Of a stretch of DNA of 14,570 nucleotides, positions 1-9,217 are shown in pieces. The translations under genes and the position numbers were made by a program. Numbering within the stretch: the stretch's first letter is position 1; each line of letters opens with the position of its first letter. The notes under the pieces are model-generated. The model was given only the letters and a program-made list of their open reading frames with translations. It did not search any database and was not told the DNA's origin. This DNA comes from Propionibacteriaceae bacterium (GTDB lineage Bacteria > Actinomycetota > Actinomycetes > Propionibacteriales > Propionibacteriaceae), in assembly GCA_031268065.1 (NCBI GenBank), contig JAIRXX010000245.1:1-14570 (forward strand). The letters run 5' to 3'.

Positions 1-3000
1 CTGGCGCTATTCTCGACAGGTGCAGAGCTGGAAGTCCCGGTGAGGTAAACGCCGCCGCCCAGCTTGCTGGCGGTGTTGCCCGAGATGGCTCCGCTGCTCA
101 TGGAAGCTGTGATGGGCGCCGTGCTGGTGCCGGAAAGATAGACGCCGCCGCCATTACCGTAGGAAGAACTGGTCGCGGAGACGTAATTCTGGCTGAGCTG
201 GCCGCCAGTGACATTTAGCGCGAACGAACCCGAACCGGAGCTGGTCGCATAGACGCCACCACCATTGCTGCTGCTGCCGGTCGCGTTGTTCTGGCTGAGC
301 TGGCCGCCAGCGGCAACATTCAACGCGGACGAACCAGAACCAGAATTGGCCGCATAAACGCCACCGCCGCTGCCAGTAGCGGTGTTGCCGCTGATCTCGC
401 CGCCAGCAGCGACATTCAGCACGAACGAACCAGAACCAGAATTGGCCGCATAGACACCACCACCGCTGCTAGTGGTGTCGTTGCCGCTGATCTGGCCGCC
501 AGCAGCGACATTGACGGTGGCCGAAGAACCCGACCCAGAGGCGACCACATAGACGCCGCCGCCAAGCCCCGGATTGGCAGCGGTGCCTGCAGTGTCGTTG
601 CCAGAGATCTCCCCACCAACCGCAACATTCACTATGACCGAACTGTTCTCGGCTGCAGCCGTGGCAGAGATAGCGCCACCGTCACTAGTCCCAACATGGT
701 TGCCCTGCAAAACGCCGCCGCTGCCTAGGGTGAAAGACGTGGACTTGTTCGCCGCAGAGCTTGAGACGCTGACTAGCGCGTAGTTGTTACTGGGATAGCT
801 GGCCTTATTGCCGTCCACTATGAGGTCGCTTAGCGTCAGGCTTCCACCGGCGCTCACCGTGATTAGAACTACGCTATAGCCTCGGGTAATGGTAGCCGGT
901 GTTACCGCTGCCTCCGGATCGGTGCTCAGGGTGATGCTTTGGCTGTCTGCAACTGTCATCTGCTGCCCGCTGGCGATGGTGGCGGCGTCCATCAAATACA
1001 CCAGCGAGGCGCTGGCATAGGAGGCGGTGGCAAAGCCGCGCTGCACAGTTTTGAAGGGATGCTCGCTGGTGCCGTCGCCAGCGGCGTCGTCGCCAGTAGC
1101 CGGGGAGACATACACCACACTCAGCCCGTCGAGGATGTAGGCATTGCTGCTGGTTTGCGCGGCGACGCGGTAAATCCCGTTTCCCTGCCAGTGGTAGACG
1201 CCAGCTTCGCCAGCAGACACGGTGCCGCTGTCTTTGCGGGCGATGGGCGAGTTGAAAAGATTCGGCGTTGTGGTGCTGGCTTCGGCCCGGCCCTCGATAT
1301 TGATCCGGGCACCTTCATCCAGCCCGCCGTTCTGGGTGATGGCCGCCACCGTCTTCGTTGAGTTATTGATGTAGACGCCATTGTCGGAGTCTTCGGTGCC
1401 AATCTGCGGAAGTCCGCTGACCACCATTGTGCCCGCCGCTGCCGTATTGAGGTAGACTGCCTTGCCACGGTAGGCGGGGTTGGTGATGGTGTTATCGCTG
1501 ATCTCGCCGCCGCTCACTTCCAGCCTCGCTGTGGCACCGGTCATATAGATGGCGCCGCCATTGCTGGTCGTCGAGTTGCCGCTGATGGTCCCGCCCTCGA
1601 TGACCGCCCGCGCTTCGGAAGTGGTGGCGGAGGACGTGGCATAGATGGCACCACCGTTGGTCGCGCTGTTGCCAGTGATCTCGCCGTCGCGCAGCGTGAA
1701 GAGCGCTTTTGAATTTGCTGTGCTGCCAACGTTTAGGTAGACCGCGCTGGTGATCGCATTCCGCAGCACGGCACCCGCTACGCTGACCGAAGGGGACTTG
1801 GATGCGGTGCTGTTCAGCCTCACGATGTTGGAGCTTTTCCCGCTCCCGCCGCCGTCGAGCACCAGCGGGCCGATGGTGAGCGCCGCGTTGTCTGTGACCG
1901 TGAACATAACCACATTCGCGGTACGGGTCACCTTGGTACCGGGCGTTGCGGAAGTCAACTGCACAGTGCGGTTGCCAGCAAGCGTCGCAGCAGTGGCCTG
2001 GTTGATGTCGTCCAAGACGACGATGGTGGTGGGGGTGTTTTCCTCCACCATGCTGAAAGCTTTGCTCAGGGTGGCGAACGGAGCGGCGACGGTGCCCTGG
2101 TTGCTGTCGCTGCCATTGCTGGCGACATAGTAGGCGTTTCCCCCGGCAGCGAGCCGATAGGCGTCGGTGTCGGTGTCTGCGGAAATCGAGAAATCCGAGT
2201 AAAGGTAGCGGATGCTCTGCGCCAACTCCGTTTCGCTCACCACCGAGCCGTTCCGCTTTTGGATCAACATGCTCCCGACGGCCGCGCTGGCTTTGCCCTC
2301 GATGAAGATCAAGGCGCTGGGGGGCAGATCGCCGTCGAGGTCGATCACATTGTTCGCGCCCAGGTAGATCCCCTCTGTCCCGGTCGCGCTGCCGATGGCC
2401 ACAGCGCCCTTGACGGTGAGCGCAGAGCCGTCTCCGTAGACGTAGATGGCGCCGCCCTTCTTGGCTGGCGCGGCATTGCCAGAAATCTGGGTGCCCTCGC
2501 CCACGGTGAGCTGCCCGCCGCTGAGCAGGCTGACGCCGCCGCCGACGCTGGCGGAGATATTGCCCGTTATGGTCATATCGGTCAGGCTGGCGGCGGCGGA
2601 ACTGCCTTCAACGCTGAGCGCGGAAGAGCTATTTGGGACGCCGTTGCCGTTGATCTCAACATCGCTGATCTCCAGGTTTGCGCTGCCGCGCACCTGGATG
2701 ATGGAGGAGGTAAAGCCGCCGCGCCCAACCACAGCAGGGGCGTCGTCCGCTTCACTCCAGGTGGTGAGCTTGACATCGCCCTCGGAGAGCGTCGCCAGGG
2801 CGGTCTCGGTGATGTCAGATTTGAGCAGCACGTTGTTGGTCGCGCTGCCGCCCACCGGCAATTCTTGGAAAGTCCGGGTGAGGGTGGCAAATGGGTTGCC
2901 CAATGAGCCGTCGCCAGTCTGGTCGCTGCCCTCTCCGGCCACATAGAAATCTGTGGCGTCGCTGGCGAGGACGCAATCGTTGTCCTGCTCGACAACCTGG

Positions 3001-4181
3001 TAGGCGATGGTCTGCCATTGGAAGGCATTCAGATCGTCGGATTGGAGCGTTCCGGTCTTGGTGGCGACCCTGGTGCCGACCCGCGCCCCGTCTTTACCCT
3101 CTAGGTGGAGCTGCGCGTCAGCGTCCAAATCGCCGGTGATTGAGATGACGGCGTTGCTGGACAGATAGACGCCATTGTCCCAGGGCGTCTCCGAGTCGGT
3201 GACGCCGATCTTCGGGCTGTCTGAGACCTGCAGCGAGCCAGCCACGACGTAGACGCCGTTGCCTTTGCCCGTTGCCGTGTTGCCGGTGATGGCGCCGCCT
3301 GACATCTTGAACACCGCGTTTGCGTCCAGCACGGTGACAGCGCCGCCGTCGCCAGCGGTGGTGTTGCCGGTGATGGAGCCGCCGGTCATTTGGAAGGTGC
3401 CAGACACCGCCACCGCCGACTGCGTGCCAGCCATGTTCCCGCCATCGATGATGACTCCGGAGTCAAGGGTCAGATAGGAATTGCTGGGCACATTCAGCAT
3501 GTGGATGAATTGCCCCTTGTTGCGCAAAAGCCGCACATCCGAAGGGGCGGTTGGACTCTTGGCGAGCGTTATCGAACCGCCAGCGGGAACGGCCACTTCC
3601 GAATCCAGCGTGATGTCGTCCATGATGTAGACGACCGCGCCGGAGTCGGCCTCCTGGAACGCTTTGTTCAAAGTCGCGTAGGGGTCGGCGGCGGAACCGT
3701 CGCCGTCGGAGTCGCTGCCAGCGTTGGAGACGTAGATGAGGCCGAGGCTGAGCGGGCCGAAGTGCGGTTGGGGTGCCGTGCTCGGCGCTGGGAGCGGAGT
3801 GGGTTCAGGGGCGGAAGTCGGCTCTGGTGCGGAGGTTGGCTCTGGAGTGGGGGTTGGCTCTGGAGTGGGGGTGGGCTCTGGAGTGGAGGTCGGCTTTGGA
3901 GTGGGGGTTGCAGCCGTGGGGCTGGAAGACGGCTCCGGGGTGGCCGTCGCGGAATCCTGGGGATCGGGGGCCTCGGAAGACGAGGGTGGCGGCGTAGCGG
4001 AAGCGCTCGACGAGCCGCCATCTCCAGGGGAGGGTTCGGGGGCGGCGAAGGCCTGCGGCGCCAAGAGTCCTTGGAATAGCGACAAGATGAGCAACAGCGG
4101 CAGCAAAATCTTCCAACTGGCTAACCCAGCTGGATTGTGGGGGCGCATACGCCCGTGTCGGGGAGACTGCACACTCTTCAT
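1..4181 (-). CDS. Giant secreted beta-helix repeat protein, probable surface adhesin (partial, C-terminus outside window)
   Basis: The frame is open from ATG 4181 to the window edge (1393 codons seen). Residues 1-24 are basic, 25-45 are a hydrophobic core and AFA46 is a good signal peptidase site. Residues 48-145 form a Pro/Thr/Ser/Glu-rich stalk. Four modules follow, starting near residues 150, 413, 685 and 1024. Each opens with a copy of Y-V-x-x-x-G-[SD]-D-x(2-5)-G-[DT]-x(4-5)-P-[YF]-[AK]-T-[LV], the N-terminal signature of DUF1565/pectate-lyase-like beta-helices, and continues with GG-x-I-[ST]-GN and GG-[GA]-[VI]-Y strand repeats. The fold and export are well supported. Adhesion and cell-wall anchoring are inference, because any LPXTG or repeat anchor would lie beyond position 1. 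The start is uncertain: ATG 4181 has no clear ribosome binding site, while GTG 4211 in the same frame has AAAGGG six bases upstream, and ATG 4148 would give a more usual signal peptide. Enzymatic activity (polysaccharide lyase) is a less likely alternative. Confidence 0.85.
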   Translation of the reverse strand, partial: MKSVQSPRHGRMRPHNPAGLASWKILLPLLLILSLFQGLLAPQAFAAPEPSPGDGGSSSASATPPPSSSEAPDPQDSATATPEPSSSPTAATPTPKPTSTPEPTPTPEPTPTPEPTSAPEPTSAPEPTPLPAPSTAPQPHFGPLSLGLIYVSNAGSDSDGDGSAADPYATLNKAFQEADSGAVVYIMDDITLDSEVAVPAGGSITLAKSPTAPSDVRLLRNKGQFIHMLNVPSNSYLTLDSGVIIDGGNMAGTQSAVAVSGTFQMTGGSITGNTTAGDGGAVTVLDANAVFKMSGGAITGNTATGKGNGVYVVAGSLQVSDSPKIGVTDSETPWDNGVYLSSNAVISITGDLDADAQLHLEGKDGARVGTRVATKTGTLQSDDLNAFQWQTIAYQVVEQDNDCVLASDATDFYVAGEGSDQTGDGSLGNPFATLTRTFQELPVGGSATNNVLLKSDITETALATLSEGDVKLTTWSEADDAPAVVGRGGFTSSIIQVRGSANLEISDVEINGNGVPNSSSALSVEGSSAAASLTDMTITGNISASVGGGVSLLSGGQLTVGEGTQISGNAAPAKKGGAIYVYGDGSALTVKGAVAIGSATGTEGIYLGANNVIDLDGDLPPSALIFIEGKASAAVGSMLIQKRNGSVVSETELAQSIRYLYSDFSISADTDTDAYRLAAGGNAYYVASNGSDSNQGTVAAPFATLSKAFSMVEENTPTTIVVLDDINQATAATLAGNRTVQLTSATPGTKVTRTANVVMFTVTDNAALTIGPLVLDGGGSGKSSNIVRLNSTASKSPSVSVAGAVLRNAITSAVYLNVGSTANSKALFTLRDGEITGNSATNGGAIYATSSATTSEARAVIEGGTISGNSTTSNGGAIYMTGATARLEVSGGEISDNTITNPAYRGKAVYLNTAAAGTMVVSGLPQIGTEDSDNGVYINNSTKTVAAITQNGGLDEGARINIEGRAEASTTTPNLFNSPIARKDSGTVSAGEAGVYHWQGNGIYRVAAQTSSNAYILDGLSVVYVSPATGDDAAGDGTSEHPFKTVQRGFATASYASASLVYLMDAATIASGQQMTVADSQSITLSTDPEAAVTPATITRGYSVVLITVSAGGSLTLSDLIVDGNKASYPSNNYALVSVSSSAANKSTSFTLGSGGVLQGNHVGTSDGGAISATAAAENSSVIVNVAVGGEISGNDTAGTAANPGLGGGVYVVASGSGSSATVNVAAGGQISGNDTTSSGGGVYAANSGSGSFVLNVAAGGEISGNTATGSGGGVYAANSGSGSSALNVAAGGQLSQNNATGSSSNGGGVYATSSGSGSFALNVTGGQLSQNYVSATSSSYGNGGGVYLSGTSTAPITASMSSGAISGNTASKLGGGVYLTGTSSSAPVENSA
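213..626 (-). repeat. Four tandem 96-117 nt repeats inside the beta-helix gene
   Basis: Read on the minus strand, units start at 626, 509, 413 and 317 and are 117, 96, 96 and 105 nt long, all multiples of three. Each encodes about 32 residues of the form V-A-A-G-G-[EQ]-[IL]-S-[GQ]-N-x-GGGVY-[AV]-x-x-SGSGS-x-x-[LV]-N. The two 96-nt copies are nearly identical in DNA. Degenerate copies continue to position 1, so the array probably extends beyond the window. The length differences all fall in the loop between S-[GQ]-N and GGGVY, where extra turns are tolerated in a beta-helix. Confidence 0.8.
3802..3909 (-). repeat. Six 18-nt tandem repeats coding the Pro-Thr-Glu stalk
   Basis: Six consecutive 18-bp units (starting at 3802, 3820, 3838, 3856, 3874 and 3892 on the plus strand, consensus GGCTCTGGAGTGGGGGTT) encode hexapeptides of the P-T-P-E-P-[TS] type, about residues 92-127 of the surface protein. 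The inner units differ by only one to three bases, suggesting recent copy-number change by slippage. Pro/Thr-rich stalks of this kind commonly hold the functional domains of Gram-positive surface proteins away from the membrane. Confidence 0.85.
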
Positions 4182-4278
4182 AACGACAGCTGTGAGCGAG
4201 GTATTCCCCACCCTGTTCCCTTTGCTGCTACCTATCCACTTGTTAACGACATTTGCTACTCGACTTCTTTCCGCTCTT

Positions 4279-4308
4279 ATGGTATGACCTGAGCGTGGGT
4301 GGTGTTAA
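4279..4308 (-). promoter_or_regulatory. Possible promoter of the surface-protein gene
   Basis: On the minus strand TTAACA (4308-4303, five of six matches to TTGACA) is followed after 18 nt by TACCAT (4284-4279, a TANNNT box). Transcription would begin near 4272, leaving a 5' untranslated region of about 60-90 nt depending on which start codon is used. It lies between the leuA terminator-like hairpin and the gene, as expected for an independent promoter. Pattern match only. Confidence 0.3.
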
Positions 4309-4375
4309 GCAGTTCCAGGGATAAAGACGGAAAACAGCAGCGAACAGTGAAGCTGGGCTGAAGACTTCCCAGCGT

Positions 4376-4404
4376 GCCTTGCCCCAGCCGGAGCGGGGCA
4401 AGGC
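4376..4404 (-). terminator. Hairpin terminator downstream of leuA
   Basis: A perfect 10-bp GC-rich stem (GCCTTGCCCC at 4376-4385 with GGGGCAAGGC at 4395-4404) and a 9-nt loop begin 21 nt after the leuA stop codon. There is no U-run after it, which is common for terminators in high-GC actinobacteria. It would separate leuA transcription from the surface-protein gene. Confidence 0.65.
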
Positions 4405-4425
4405 CAAACGATTAGCTGGCGGGCC

Positions 4426-6278
<1,853 letters not shown>

Positions 6279-6292
<14 letters not shown>

Positions 6293-6323
6293 GGCGACGA
6301 AGCAGCAGTCGCGCACATGCCAT
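6279..6323 (-). CDS. leuL: Leucine leader peptide (14 residues, three consecutive Leu codons)
   Basis: The short frame ATG 6323 to TAG 6279 encodes MACARLLLRRRSEA. Codons 6-8 are CTG CTG CTT, a Leu run like those that sense charged leucyl-tRNA in leader peptides upstream of leucine biosynthesis genes. It lies 122 nt upstream of leuA on the same strand. Its last codons overlap arm A of the leader hairpin, which gives the position of the ribosome a regulatory meaning. There is no ordinary ribosome binding site before ATG. A TACCAT box seven bases upstream suggests that the transcript starts at or next to the ATG (leaderless). An in-frame TTG six bases upstream, with AGGGTG before it, is an alternative start. 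It is too short to be supported by coding statistics; support comes from the Leu run, the position and the paired RNA arms. Confidence 0.7.
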
Positions 6324-6330
6324 GCGCAAA

Positions 6331-6360
6331 ATGGTACACCCTGGGCGGCCAAGCTGCCCA
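6331..6360 (-). promoter_or_regulatory. Possible promoter of the leuL-leuA transcript
   Basis: On the minus strand TGGGCA (6360-6355, four of six matches to the -35 consensus) is followed after 18 nt by TACCAT (6336-6331). The predicted start point, about seven bases further on, coincides with ATG 6323 of the leader peptide, so the leader would be translated from a leaderless end. Pattern match supported mainly by its location. Confidence 0.35.
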
Positions 6361-6477
6361 CGCCCGTTGTGGCGGCGATGCCAGCAGCTCGAAGAATTTT
6401 GGAGCTTCGCCCGAAGTTTTTTGGGAACGAGACAATGCACTCATACTGGAACACCGCTTCGGCGCTGCGGAGCCGAC

Positions 6478-6483
6478 TACAGT
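6478..6483 (+). promoter_or_regulatory. Possible -10 box for leaderless rpiB mRNA
   Basis: TACAGT ends six bases before the rpiB ATG at 6490, the usual -10 spacing for a transcript starting on the start codon. The gene has no recognisable Shine-Dalgarno, which agrees with a leaderless message. I see no good -35 hexamer at 17-18 nt. Confidence 0.35.
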
Positions 6484-6489
6484 AAAGCT

Positions 6490-6951
6490 ATGCACATCAT
6501 CTTGGCGAACGACCATGCCGGGGTCGAGTTGAAGCGGATCATCGCTGACCATTTGACCAGCCTGGGCCACACTTGCACCGACCTGGGCACCAACTCGACC
6601 CAGAGCACCGATTATCCGCTCTACGGATCGAATGCCGCCCGCATGGTGGTAGCAGGCGAGGCTGATTTCGGCATCCTGATCTGCGGGTCTGGCATCGGGA
6701 TCAGCATCTCGGCCAACAAAGTACCCGGAGCACGCTGCGCACTGGCCAGCGAGCCATACTCCGCCATGCTGGGCCGCAGCCACAACAACGCCAACCTGCT
6801 CGCCCTAGGCGCCCGCGTTATCGGCCCAGACCTAGCCAAAGCGACAGTAGACGCCTTCCTGTCCACCGATTTCGCCGGAGGCGAGCGCCACTCCCGCCGC
6901 GTAGCCGAACTAGCCCAACTAGACGCCGGAGAAAAACTCCCGCTGCCCTGA
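6490..6951 (+). CDS. rpiB: Ribose-5-phosphate isomerase B
   Basis: RpiB interconverts ribose 5-phosphate and ribulose 5-phosphate in the non-oxidative pentose phosphate pathway. The 153-residue product matches the usual length of the LacA/LacB/RpiB family. It starts with the family pattern of a short strand followed by NDHAG (7-11), has a catalytic-type Cys in CGSGIGISISANK (C65, G66, S67, G68), and a conserved active-site His in GRSHNNANLLALGARV (H98, N99-N100). The Cys-containing loop is of the E. coli type and not the Glu-based mycobacterial type. The frame stays open upstream to 6322, but the family start MHIILANDHAG fixes ATG 6490. Allose-6-phosphate isomerase activity is also known in this family and cannot be excluded. 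It is divergent from leuA, and the next gene is 93 nt downstream with its own ribosome binding site. Confidence 0.93.
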   Translation: MHIILANDHAGVELKRIIADHLTSLGHTCTDLGTNSTQSTDYPLYGSNAARMVVAGEADFGILICGSGIGISISANKVPGARCALASEPYSAMLGRSHNNANLLALGARVIGPDLAKATVDAFLSTDFAGGERHSRRVAELAQLDAGEKLPLP

Positions 6952-7044
6952 GGCGGGTAACGCGCCACTGGCACGCGCATCCAATCTCTGCATACGCCCC
7001 ACCTCGCTAGTCTTTGGCGAATACAATACGAGCAGGAGGATGGA

Positions 7045-7779
7045 ATGCTTAACCTCAAAAAGTCAGCCATACCGCTTTCCGCTATCTTTGTGGCAATATT
7101 ATGCGCCGCCTGCACACCTGATCGAGCCCCAGAAATTGAATCTCCGGTTTATTCTGACGGCAAAACTATGAGCTTCGATGATATCCGCGCGCTGGCGAAA
7201 AAGGGCGACGCGCTAATTTTTGAAGATTTCACCGCGTACAAAGGCATGAACGTCAGCTCCAACACCAATCGTTACACGATGGTGTACCCCGTAGCAGGGA
7301 GCTACCGCCTCATTGTGGACTCAGCGTCGTCTGGAAAGCCCCAGAGCACGGCTCTGGAAAACATCTGGGAAGACTCAGGAAGCGGCATAGACATCCGTCA
7401 TGGCGACCTAGATGAGTTTTTGAGCAAGTGGCCCATCGACATGCTGGTAAAAGATGGCGCGGCCTCGCCATTAGGAGTGACCGTCACGCTCAAAAATCTC
7501 ACCGATGCCGAATACATCTACGGCGACGATTACGCCGTGCAGCGCAAAACCGACGATGGCTGGACTGCCGTCGAGCCCATCAATGGAGAGCTTGCGTCCA
7601 ACGCCATTGGCTACCCACTGCAAGCACTGGAGAGCGCAGAAATCACCGTGAACTGGGAATGGGCATACGGAAAACTCCCCGCTGGCGACTACCGAATCAC
7701 CAAAACAGCAGCATTGGTCAGGCACCCCGGCGACTACGACAATTTCACCTTATTTGCGGCATTCACAATCACCGAATAA
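7045..7779 (+). CDS. Lipoprotein with C-terminal Ig-like (Big_14-like) domain
   Basis: The 244-residue product starts with a lipoprotein signal: KK at 5-6, a hydrophobic stretch 8-20 and lipobox LCAAC with the lipidated Cys at 23. It should therefore be anchored on the outer face of the membrane. Residues about 43-126 (SFDDIRALAKKGDAL to LDEFL) resemble a small alpha/beta domain I associate with Firmicutes hypothetical proteins. Residues about 140-222 (VTVTLKNLTDAEYIYG, later VNWEWAYGKLPAGDYRITK) resemble the bacterial Ig-like Big_14 domain. These domain names are recalled and not searched. The start is fixed by AGGAGG (7034-7039) five bases before ATG; a TACAAT at 7022-7027 may belong to its promoter. 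The gene is visibly less GC-rich than leuA or the era operon, suggesting acquisition. Function unknown. Confidence 0.85.
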   Translation: MLNLKKSAIPLSAIFVAILCAACTPDRAPEIESPVYSDGKTMSFDDIRALAKKGDALIFEDFTAYKGMNVSSNTNRYTMVYPVAGSYRLIVDSASSGKPQSTALENIWEDSGSGIDIRHGDLDEFLSKWPIDMLVKDGAASPLGVTVTLKNLTDAEYIYGDDYAVQRKTDDGWTAVEPINGELASNAIGYPLQALESAEITVNWEWAYGKLPAGDYRITKTAALVRHPGDYDNFTLFAAFTITE

Positions 7780-7865
7780 GCGTCCAGCGGACTCAGCGAA
7801 GGGATGGAACCTGCACCGCCATCCGTACGTTGGGCGCCCGACACGACTCTCCACACAGCTATGGA

Positions 7866-8189
7866 CCACCAGGCCACGTACTGTCAACAATCTCAGTCAT
7901 GGAATTGGTCTACGGCGCCGAGCGTTCCAACGACCCGGAACGAAACCACGCGGCCATCACCGAATTGCTCGCTCTCACCACCGTCGTACCTTTCGATGAC
8001 GCCGCCGCCCTGCAAGCCGGACTAATTCGCAGCCATTTAGCAGCGGCAGGCACGCCAATCGGCCCCTTCGACACCCTGATAGCCGGTCACGCCCTGTCCG
8101 GGTCAATGATCCTGGTCACCAACAACATCAAAGAATTCAACCGCGTACCAGGGCTAATAGTCGAAGACTGGTTCGCCTGCCCTGCGTGA
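7866..8189 (+). pseudogene. VapC-type PIN-domain toxin remnant lacking its N-terminus
   Basis: The readable homology begins near PPGHVLSTISVMELVYGAE and continues through PFD, an AAGTPIGPFDTLIAGHA block and ILVTNNIKEFNRVPGLIVEDW to TGA 8189. This is the C-terminal three quarters (about 108 residues) of a VapC RNase of normally about 130-135 residues. It keeps the ME-L Glu, the GP-x-D Asp and the TNN segment of the PIN active site. The essential N-terminal LDTN strand with the first metal-binding Asp is absent. The frame upstream is open but reads unrelated sequence and runs back into the lipoprotein gene. A sequence APDTTLHTAMDHQ occurs in another frame at about 7829-7870 and may be a decayed DTN region. 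No vapB antitoxin is seen upstream. A short translated product from ATG 7899 is possible but should be catalytically dead. Confidence 0.7.
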
Positions 8190-8203
8190 CCCAAACCAAT
8201 GCA

Positions 8204-8227
8204 TAGGCCCAGCACGCCTCGGGCCTA
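8204..8227. terminator. Bidirectional hairpin between converging genes
   Basis: TAGGCCC (8204-8210) and GGGCCTA (8221-8227) form a perfect 7-bp stem with a 10-nt loop. It lies 15 nt after the PIN remnant stop and 49 nt after the end of the convergent endonuclease gene, where a shared terminator is expected. There is no U-run on either side. Confidence 0.5.
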
Positions 8228-8275
8228 AAGTGCGGCTACAGTTGACGGTCTCCGCCGACAGCACATCGCTCGGCG

Positions 8276-9217
8276 TCACTTGGCCTCTAATTCGATGCGG
8301 AGGCTGGGATCGGTTTCCACGTCTTCGACGATCTCGTTGTATTTATCGATTATTTCCATCAGCTTGGCACGGCGGGACGCTGGCTCGAAATGGCCTAGCT
8401 CATGAATGTTGGTGGAGAGGAATTGCTGAAGGTCCCAAACTTCGACACGTCCGGCAAGGCCCGCGTCTACGGCTAAATCCAAGGCTGTGCGGACCCTCTC
8501 AAACACAGTGATGATGACAGGACGCGCCCCTGCTTTAAGATTCGCTTCGCATTTGCGGATGAGTGGTTCTCCGGGAGCCGTCGTGCAATGAATGACAGTA
8601 TCATTCACGATGAAATCGCCACTGCGCTCAGTCGGCCCGTCGGCAACGGATGCGCCATGAACTTCCAAGACGCCTTCTGGGAGGACTAGTGAGAGTTTCG
8701 CTGCCACTAGGTGCTGCAGGATCGTGCCCAGGTACTGCGTGCCACGATTCTCGGACTGGCGTTTGCGTGCCTGGCCGAAGAGTTCATCCAAATTAGCCGC
8801 AACAGTCTTGGCGTCATCAGCAGGAAGGGTAAATGGCTGGTTGCGGAAATAATCGCCCACCCGATCAGCCCAGAACTCCTCCACAGCGCTGAGGTCTACT
8901 TCGATTTGATCGTTCAAGGCATTCATGAAGCCCACATACTCTTTCATCAGCCCCATGTTGCCCCTACTGGTGCGACCGCCCTCTTGGGTGAGTATCCGGG
9001 TTATGCCATGTTTGCCGAGGATGCGTTTGAGATTCCCGCCGCCCAGTCCAGCCACTTGTCCCCCGCTCTTCGTCAAGAAATCGTCAGATTTCCAGGGAGC
9101 AGGTTTTTTCGCCATAATGTCGGTGAGTTGGACCACCAGGGACAATGAGCCTTTGGTCATCACATGATTAGCGGTCAAGAATGCATGCAGCTTGGCCTCT
9201 AATTTGCTCTGAGTCAT
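8276..9217 (-). CDS. Putative type II restriction endonuclease, DUF4928-like
   Basis: The 313-residue product overlaps the stop of the upstream cytosine methyltransferase by ATGA (9217-9214), so translation is probably coupled; this fixes the start, although the frame is open to 9331. It resembles DUF4928 proteins, recalled as partners of C5-cytosine methyltransferases and presumed restriction enzymes. Visible features are a GGG-containing N-terminal segment (SGGQVAGLGGGNLKRILGKHG, in two parts at 51-61 and 62-71) and a conserved C-terminal block GDFIVNDTVIHCTTAP (200-215), then IRKCEANL (220-227) and PVIITVFERV (233-242). The block looks like a divergent nuclease core, with D201 and H210 in place of a clean PD-(D/E)XK set; the catalytic assignment is inference. 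It would cut unmodified DNA at the site protected by the methyltransferase. Base composition is markedly less GC-rich than the methyltransferase gene. Confidence 0.7.
   Translation of the reverse strand: MTQSKLEAKLHAFLTANHVMTKGSLSLVVQLTDIMAKKPAPWKSDDFLTKSGGQVAGLGGGNLKRILGKHGITRILTQEGGRTSRGNMGLMKEYVGFMNALNDQIEVDLSAVEEFWADRVGDYFRNQPFTLPADDAKTVAANLDELFGQARKRQSENRGTQYLGTILQHLVAAKLSLVLPEGVLEVHGASVADGPTERSGDFIVNDTVIHCTTAPGEPLIRKCEANLKAGARPVIITVFERVRTALDLAVDAGLAGRVEVWDLQQFLSTNIHELGHFEPASRRAKLMEIIDKYNEIVEDVETDPSLRIELEAK

Noticed and set aside
213-626. Regularly spaced repeats considered as a CRISPR array
   Set aside because: Units are in-frame coding repeats with variable sequence throughout, no constant repeat/unique spacer pattern, and no cas genes.
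3390-4079. Plus-strand frame encoding a Gly/Trp/Ser-rich repeat protein
   Set aside because: It is the reverse complement of the Pro/Thr/Glu stalk repeats; the opposite strand carries a signal peptide and the modular protein in one long frame.
6331-6343. A minus-strand AGGGTGTACCA that resembles the T-box antiterminator sequence upstream of leuA
   Set aside because: It lacks the UGGN element that pairs with the tRNA acceptor end, there is no specifier stem, and the leader peptide explains leucine control better.
7428-7865. Upstream part of the open frame leading into the PIN remnant
   Set aside because: It overlaps the lipoprotein gene in another frame, reads as Arg/Gln/Ser-rich shadow sequence and has no PIN similarity.
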